From: Cylindrodendrum hubeiense
Lineage: Eukaryota; Ascomycota; Sordariomycetes; Hypocreales; Nectriaceae
Direction of reading: 5' to 3'
Length of the DNA stretch: 13,289 nucleotides
NCBI GenBank assembly: GCA_014621425.1
Contig: JAANBB010000722.1
Coordinates: 1 to 13,289 of the forward strand
Positions 7,346-13,289 of this stretch are shown here, one piece after another. The position numbers and the translations under genes were made by a program. The notes under the pieces are model-generated. The model searched no databases. It was not told the origin of the DNA and saw nothing but the letters and a program-made list of their open reading frames with translations. Within the stretch, counting starts at the first letter, position 1, and each line of letters starts with the position of its first letter.

Positions 7346-10176
7346 ATGGATCTGCCTCCGTCCCAGTCCCAAGCTCAAGCCCAGGCTCTCCCTCATCACC
7401 AACCCTCTTCCGCTCCTCAAAACGCTTACTATCCCTACTCATATCCTCACTCTGCTTCCCCGGTCTCCTCCTCCGCCGCCGCCGACTACCAGCGCACCAC
7501 CGCCGCCAACACTGCCGCCAACACCTCCGCCAACTCCAACTCGCGCCCCCGCTACGACGACGACTCTGCGAACAACAGCTATAACCACTCTATCGCCGTG
7601 CCGCAGCCGCAACATCCCCAACCCGTCGGACGCTTCACTGAGGAATGGGGCGCCTCTCAACGCGGCTCCTCCATCGTTGACGGCCACCACGCCTCCGGCG
7701 CCAACATGCAGCGCTCCGCCTCGGTCCACAGCTTCAACACGGGCGACGACCAGCAGCTGCCCGTCCGCAGCAACACCCTCAAAAAGAAGAATTCGCTACG
7801 ACGCAATGGCAGTCTCAAGCGCAGTAGCAGCCGTCGTAGTATGAGGGCTGGCAGCGTGAAGAGCCTTGCCTTGCAGTCCACTTCGGACCCTGATGAAGCG
7901 CACAGCGCCTTCCACTGCCCCATACCAACCACGGGCAATCCGACAGAGGTTCTTTCCATTCGATTCCAGTGTATGTTTTATCTCCTTGTCAATGGTTTTC
8001 CTTGTCCGCTTTGTTCTCAAACTAACTTACCGGATCCAGCGTGGAGAAAGGTCCTCAAGGATCTCATCGCATACTTTAGAGAGATTCAGTCTCACTACGA
8101 TCACCGCTCCAAGTCCCTCCTTAAGCTCGCCAATGTCTCAAACAACATAACCGCCCCGCCCGGCTTCCTCACCACGGCTGGTATCGATGACGCACTTCAG
8201 TTCCTCCGCACCTACAACAAGAATGCCATCCTCGAGGCCAACAAGGCCAAGGAGATTGAGGAGGACGTCATCCTCGCCCTAACCGGCCTGAGAAGCGACT
8301 TGCAACAAAAGATCAAGGAAATCAAAAACCTATCAGGCGATTTTAAGAATACTGTCGAAAAGGAGATGGAGAACACTCGCAAGGCCGTGAGAAACCTCAG
8401 CGACGTCCTCGGCAAGAATGAGCTCGACGAGTCCTTGACAACTGGCAAGCAAGATCCCTACCTACTTCGATTAGCTGTCGACCGCCAGGTCGAGCGCCAG
8501 ATTGATGAGGAGAACTATCTCCACCAAGTATGTGCCAACACCACATCCCCTTCAGATCCAAATCCACCCTCTAACTTAATCCAGGCGTATCTCAACCTAG
8601 AAAACTCAGGGCGAGAACTAGAGTCGATCGTGGTTGGGGAAATCCAGAAGGCACACAATGCATATGCTGGGATCCTCAAACGCGAGGCTGACAATGCGTA
8701 CAACGTCATTGGCGACCTCCGGGAGGGACCGATCTCAATGCCAAAGGACCAGGAATGGATTCACTTTGTTACACACGACAACCAATTCGTCGACCCCAGC
8801 ATCCCACTCAGGGCTGCAGATCAGGTCCATTACCCGGGCCAGGACCACGAGGCTGCGCAAGAAATCCGGGCCGGATTACTGGAGCGCAAGAGCAAGTACC
8901 TCAAGAGTTACACGGCCGGTTGGTAAGTCATTCCTACCTTGGTGTCGCATGTATTTGCTGACCTGTCTTCTTCAGGTATGTTCTTTCTGCAACCCATCTC
9001 CACGAATTTAAGTCAGCGGACAAGGCGCAAGCGCCAGTCATGTCACTCTACCTGCCAGAGCAAAAGCTAGGATCACACTCGAGCGAAGGGGGCTCGTCGA
9101 ACAAGTTCATTCTCAAGGGTCGACAGACGGGTACGATGCATCGCGGGCACACCTGGGTATTCCGCGCCGAAAGCCACGACACAATGATGGCGTGGTACGA
9201 AGATATCAAGGCTCTTACCGAGAAGACCCCTGAGGAGCGAAGCCAGTTCGTGCGCAGCCATTCGCGGAGCCTGAGCCGATCATCTCGACGATCAGTTAGT
9301 AGCGACGGACTACTCGACGAGGACGACGACGAACCCTTCTCGGCCGAAACGCAGGTCTATGCCAACCCGGGAGCGCGACAGCACGAAACGACACCCCGGC
9401 GATCGTCTCAAGCAGGTGGGCGGTTCCCATCTGATATCCAAGTCAATGCGCAACGTGGCTTACAGGCCTCTCACTCGCCTTCTAGTGTAAGCTCCAGTTT
9501 CCAGGACCATCGGACGGACCCCGCGGCACTTTCTGCCACGAGCGCTCTGCCTGTGCCGGCCACTGGAGGCAATCGACCGGACCAAGACAACAATCTGGGC
9601 TACGGTGCTACCGACAAAACGCCCATGGATGAGGTCCCTTCGCACGCCACCATCGCCAGCCAGAAGGCTCTTTATGATGGTGTGAACCCGTATACGAGCG
9701 AACCGATTCAACAACAGGAACCTGTGCAGCAAAACCCGAACGGAGGCTACTTCATCCCTGTCGCAGTGGCTCAAGGAAGGCAAGAGCCTAACCCAGAGTT
9801 TACCAACACTCAGGGTCAGCATGATCAATCGTACAGCAACACGCAGGACACCCGAGAAGTCAATCAATATGAGGATATGGTTGCCGCCGAGCAAGCCAAC
9901 AGCGAGCGTTATGGAGAGCGCCACACGAACGGTGCTGTCGGGGGGAAGACTGTGAATGTGATGGCAGTCAATGGTGAAGGATTTCCCAATTTGGGTGGCC
10001 TCGCTATCAAGGATGAGGCTGTTTCCATGTCTGAGCGCGAGTCTTTGATGGACGATACCGATGAGGAGGACTTCACACCAATCCGCCCAACGGCCCACAC
10101 GGCCAGGAAGGAGAGCGTGCAGACCATCTCCAACCTTCATATCCCAGGCGGCTACCCCAAGAGCACTCCAGTTTGA
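7346..10176 (+). CDS. SLM1: SLM1-like F-BAR and PH domain protein (TORC2/PIP2 effector)
   Basis: Four exons: 7346-7970, 8040-8527, 8585-8922, 8976-10176, giving 883 aa. Introns of 69, 57 and 53 nt begin GTATGT, GTATGT and GTAAGT and end CAG; the first two carry CTAAC. Residues 1-140 are disordered and rich in Q, A and S. Residues 141-172 form a Ser/Arg/Lys cluster. A helical F-BAR-like region spans about 190-470, starting PTEVLS and SWRKVLKDLIAYF, with a coiled-coil stretch. The PH domain is about 474-565, from GWYVLS to the C-terminal helix with Trp557. The Ser- and Gln-rich tail is long. Slm proteins bind PI(4,5)P2 at eisosome-type membrane domains, act under TORC2 and influence actin and sphingolipid signalling. 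The start CCGCCATGGA is ideal and is the first ATG after a 654-bp gap. Longer than yeast Slm1, mostly through tails. No clear PxIxIT calcineurin site was seen. Confidence 0.87.
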
Positions 10177-11006
10177 GGTGCTTGGTGGCCAGTTGGGTTC
10201 TCCTTTGTATATTCAATATCCCGGTGTAGCTTTTTGTCGCTCCCATGTACATATGGCGGAGAAGTGGTGGCTCAAAACCAGGTCAGGAACTGTCAATGGA
10301 CAGTAGGGCGTTCGTTACGATAGTGTTGCGTTATCATATCCTTCGTTAGGTTTTTATTTGGATATGTTCCTTTTTCCTTTTTCAACTGTCTTGGTCGACT
10401 TTCAACGAGAGAAAAGTTCACCTTTCCATTTGATTGAATGTAGTTCTATCCTTCAACTGGCACAGATTATAGCCAATGAAAGAACACCCTGGGTCTAGTA
10501 TTAAAGAGGAAAGAACTTCTTTTTTTCTTTTTATTTCAATGCGTAGGAAACGAATATTATCATAGCCACATATATGCCATACCCATTTTGGCATCCGTTT
10601 AACAGAACTTTCCATCAATTAATCGTGGATATTTGGCGTTGATATGCGAGCGCAATATGACTGTAGGGTAAGCCGATGTATACCTGGAAACGTCTGGTGA
10701 TATGTTCTCGGAGCACTGGGGACTTGGTTTAGGGCAAGCTTGCTTTAAGTGGCGTCCGTTTAGAAACTATTCACGACTTGAATTATCGATATCTGTAGTT
10801 AAACTCCGGAGTAACAGAACGGTACACAGGCCCACTTGTGCCCGTCCGGGTCCGTGCCGTTCCGCGATCCCGAACGGAGCGGCAAAACCTCGGAGTATCT
10901 GATACCTTGGTGATGAGGCGGATAATTTTCGGAAAGTGCCGCCGTCTTTAGACAATTACATCGATGTCATCTCCTCGATGTCGAAGCGCTTTAAAAGACA
11001 AATATC
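10177..11006 (+). other. AT-richer intergenic region
   Basis: About 830 bp without a supportable gene. The start is the presumed SLM1 3' UTR. About 10310-10700 is clearly richer in A/T, with T runs near 10350-10385 and 10518-10535, than any other long stretch in the window. Small inverted repeats occur at 10857-10862/10872-10877 (CCGTTC/GAACGG) and 10895-10905 (GTATC-T-GATAC). The promoter of the kinase-like gene must lie in the distal part. No transposon ends were recognised. Confidence 0.55.
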
Positions 11007-11010
11007 ATGA
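10978..11010 (+). other. Short uORF overlapping the kinase-like start (ATGA)
   Basis: ATG at 10978 opens 10 codons ending in TGA 11008-11010, so its stop overlaps the proposed main start ATG (11007-11009) in an ATGA arrangement. Such overlaps can permit reinitiation. Another ATG at 10964 runs in a third frame past the main start. Whether either is transcribed is unknown. Confidence 0.35.
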
Positions 11011-12545
11011 GACGCAGCCTTTTTTCACAGGGTATCTTTAGATCCCTCAATCAAAGGCATGATCTCCCGATTGGTCCGCACACGATTGGTTCAAGGGCAT
11101 TGTCTTGGAACAGGCCCAGCGTCCAGGAAGATGTTCTAGCAGTTGAACCACGCACATCTCATGACACTGACAAGATTTATCCGGCACACGCTGGCGAGAA
11201 AATCAGTGGGAAATACCAGCTGCTCTCTAGGCTCGGCTGTGGAACCGATTCAACAGTTTGGCTTGCTGGAAAAGCTTCAAGGTTCGCGGCCCAAGGCTCT
11301 CTGTTGGACTTGTCCATGTGTCATTGCCATGACTATTGCCATGACTATTGAAGCTAATTGATGATAGTCGCGCGCTGGGAAAACAGCGATATGTGACATT
11401 GAAGATTGGAGACAGCTCAACCACAGTCGTGACTGCGCAGAAGGAGCTTCATGATTTTAACCGACGCCATGGAACATGGTCATCGGCCTCGCGCCAAGCG
11501 TATGCTAGCAAAGCCTTGAAATCATTTAGCATCGATGGACCTGGAGGCACCCACCAGTGTATGGCTTTCGAGAATGTCCATAAACCGCACTGGATGCTGG
11601 GGAGACATCTCAGCGCGAATGGTCCAACTCATCCTCATATTCTCAAGGGCCTTATTCCAAGCGTTTTGCGATGTCTCGATTTCCTTCACACTGAATGCCA
11701 CGCCATTCATACAGGTAATGAGCCTCCCTGGCACCTACATTTTTACTACATCTCATGTGGCCCTTCGACATATTGACTCAATGACTTCGCAGATCCACAA
11801 GGGCATCACTTTCTGCTCCCAGTCGACGATTCAGATATTCTTCAAGTCTTGTCACGCAAACTTAGGTCCGAACGCCTAGGTCATCCCGGAAACCATTCCC
11901 GAGCGTACATCAGCCGCGTACGAAGGGACGTGGGGCTCAGCACTTTGGATGGCTTTGATCCAGCGATGATCGGAGACCTACCTAATAAGCATGATGCCGA
12001 TTTACAACCTCGAGAATGCAGTGCGCCAGAAGTAATTCTTAAATCGGGGTGGTCTTACCCTGCAGACATCTGGAACCTGGGCTTACTGGTTGGTAACCTT
12101 ACGAGGCGTGCGATTCTTGTACAGAGATTGACAACATTCAGGTATGGGAACTTGTCGCTGGAAAGAATATTCTGGACGGAAGATTGCCCGGAAACCCCGG
12201 GTTCTCGGACTTGGCTTTATTTGCGCAGATGGTGCGACTCATAGGGCCGCCTCCACATGAACTTCTCGCAGAAGCCGACAGCGAGGCGCTTTCCCGATTT
12301 TATGACGGGCAAGGTTAGTGGCCAATGAATCTGGAGTTCCCAGAGATGTTAACAACGACGTAGGGTCTTTCAGGCATGCGGATTTAATCCCCGGAGAGGA
12401 GTTCAACTTCCACAGCAAGATGGCGATGCTGGAGGGAGAAGATAAAGCCATGTTTATCAGCTTCATCAGGAAGATGCTGACATGGGCGCCGGACGAGAGA
12501 TGCACTGCGAGAGAGTTGCTTGATGACCCCTGGCTGAAGTTGTAG
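11007..12545 (+). CDS. SRPK-like protein kinase relative, probable pseudokinase
   Basis: My model joins 11007-11281, 11368-11714, 11793-12088, 12142-12313 and 12364-12545 into one open frame of 423 aa. Introns are 86, 78, 53, 50 nt; introns 1 (GTTCGC) and 3 (GTTGGT) have weak donors. Kinase features in order: glycine loop LGCGTDSTVWLA (76-87), VTLK with Lys104, probable helix-C Glu118, LDFLH then HTD with Asp208, APE at 285-287, DIWNLG with Asp299, and a C-terminal lobe ending in DDPWLKL. HTD, the long insert and APEVIL resemble fungal SRPK-like kinases, which phosphorylate Ser/Arg-rich proteins. Two residues usual after the catalytic Asp are replaced (Lys by Gln210, Asn by His213), and the DFG position reads GFD (261-263), so phosphotransfer is doubtful. 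Alternatives: an active but odd kinase, or a decaying pseudogene. The intact frame across five exons argues against simple decay. An alternative donor at 11303 also keeps frame. Confidence 0.68.
11323..11346 (+). repeat. 12-bp tandem duplication inside kinase intron 1
   Basis: ATTGCCATGACT occurs twice exactly (11323-11334, 11335-11346), followed by the first four bases of a third copy. It lies inside the proposed intron 11282-11367. Read as exon it would introduce a stop (TGA), which supports the intron. Confidence 0.9.
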
Positions 12546-13275
12546 ACATGCGAGTTGCAGACAGATGCGAACCTGGCGCAGGAACTTGAAGCCCCATTCT
12601 GGAAGGAGTTTGGCGTTTCTGGAAACGAGCCTACCCCGCCCAAGCTGGAGGGACACGGGCAGCTCCCTGTTGAGAAGTTTGGGGGAGTTTCTCGTTTCTC
12701 ACGCTCTTACACATTCCGGCTGGTCCGGGAGGGGGACCAGTTTGTCAAGACACAGCTTGTGTCAATGGCGATTCGGCTGAAGGCCCCTGGTTCACAGCCA
12801 CGGGCCACGGCCATCTGGAGCGACACGATCCAGGGATACGCCCTGTTTCCATACCGACGGCGCAGGCAGCGAACCGTAAAAAAAACGACGCATACTCTGT
12901 AGGCGACCGAAAAAGAGCCAGGGGGGGGAGGACAAGGATGTCGCTTATTCGTGGGTTGGATTAAGGTGATACTAAAAGGCTACTAGCGGCCTGCGAGTCA
13001 GAGGCCCTAGGCCTTCAGCCATTCAGCCCCGGAGTCCTTATTAATTCAGCTTCGAGGAACACGGCCACGTCAGGACCGCGGGCTAGAAAACACCTAAATA
13101 GGTACCCGTCGCCAGCGTGGCAGGGCTGGCGATTGCTGCATCTTCCCTCTGCCGCCATCCTGCAGCCATCACCCTGTAGCCAACACCGCTGACGCACGGC
13201 ACTGGAGGGGACCAGCCCTGAGAAAGAATACCACCACCTGAATCGCCTTCAAAGCACTACGAGCGCCCTACCGCC
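12546..13275 (+). other. Intergenic region after the kinase-like gene
   Basis: No gene is supported. A + strand open frame near 12555-12902 follows the kinase stop, but it has no recognisable domain and begins right after a natural kinase C-terminus, so I read it as 3' UTR. A run of eight G lies near 12921-12928. From 12941 to 13275 there is no ATG, resembling the leaders of the other core genes. A CArG-like box occurs at 13093-13102. Confidence 0.5.
13093..13102. promoter_or_regulatory. CArG-like box CCTAAATAGG
   Basis: CCTAAATAGG matches the CC(A/T)6GG form recognised by SRF/Mcm1-type MADS proteins. It is about 175 bp upstream of the possible start codon at 13276. This is a motif match only. 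Confidence 0.3.
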
Positions 13276-13289
13276 ATGCGCCCTCTTCC
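13276..13289 (+). CDS. Possible 5' end of a further gene (cut by window)
   Basis: ATG at 13276 in context ACCGCCATGCG, very similar to the SLM1 start context, followed by only three more codons (M-R-P-L) and a partial one before the window ends. The 335 bp upstream contain no ATG and include a CArG-like box, as expected of a leader. Too short to identify any product; it could be chance. Confidence 0.35.

Noticed and set aside
7971..8039. Reading SLM1 exons 1-3 as one uninterrupted exon because the frame stays open
   Set aside because: Both segments begin GTATGT, contain CTAAC and end CAG, and removing them joins F-Q-S-W-R-K and H-Q-A-Y-L smoothly as expected for the family.
10500..10540. A-rich then T-rich stretch resembling a terminator hairpin
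   Set aside because: The stem is imperfect and bacterial-type intrinsic terminators are not expected in a fungal nuclear genome; more likely AT-rich spacer.
10574..10594. ATGCCA...TGGCAT inverted repeat
   Set aside because: A 6-bp stem with an 9-base loop is expected by chance in AT-rich spacer.
11007..12545. Treating the kinase-like locus as a frameshifted pseudogene
   Set aside because: The apparent frame changes all coincide with plausible introns of 50-86 nt, and the joined sequence is fully open with a natural C-terminus.
12555..12902. 115-aa open frame after the kinase-like gene
   Set aside because: The kinase ends naturally with DDPWLKL at the TAG 12543-12545; this frame has no recognisable motif and is probably 3' UTR.

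Overview
This window looks like nuclear DNA from a filamentous ascomycete (Pezizomycotina, most likely a Sordariomycete). The protein families, the short introns of 50-86 nt with CTAAC-type branch points, the GC-rich coding sequence and the pyrimidine-rich leaders all point there. No rRNA, tRNA, CRISPR array or recognisable transposon was seen. All four complete genes lie on the + strand, each with its own leader, so this is ordinary eukaryotic spacing and not an operon.

Layout: (1) 1-745 is the upstream region of the first gene, with a G-run array, a TGACGTCA palindrome and an ATG-free leader. (2) 746-2668 is an intronless phospholipid:diacylglycerol acyltransferase (Lro1/PDAT), which makes triacylglycerol at the ER or nuclear envelope. 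(3) 2669-3469 is intergenic, with two adjacent short tandem arrays and upstream ATGs. (4) 3470-5100 is a three-exon SPIN90/Dip1/Ldb17-family gene (500 aa), an Arp2/3 and endocytic-actin regulator with proline motifs in its tail. (5) 5101-7345 is 2.2 kb without a convincing gene. It holds a three-copy 14-bp repeat, a perfect 16-bp palindrome and a 654-bp stretch with no ATG just before the next gene. (6) 7346-10176 is a four-exon SLM1-like F-BAR plus PH protein (883 aa), a TORC2/PI(4,5)P2 effector. (7) 10177-11006 is AT-richer DNA. (8) 11007-12545 is a five-exon SRPK-like kinase relative (423 aa by my splicing model). It keeps the ATP-binding Lys and the catalytic-loop Asp but has lost several other key residues, so it is probably a pseudokinase. 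(9) 12546-13289 is intergenic and may end in the first codons of another gene at 13276.

The first three genes are core housekeeping functions of membrane lipid and cortical actin biology: neutral lipid synthesis, endocytic actin nucleation and TORC2/PIP2 signalling. The kinase-like gene and its AT-richer flank look more like accessory genome. I found no convincing new multi-gene system. The best leads are the degenerate kinase that still splices into an open frame, the ATG-depleted leaders, and the repeated occurrence of fresh 7-14 bp head-to-tail duplications in the noncoding DNA. All exon boundaries were read by eye from splice signals, frame and family resemblance, with no transcript or database check.
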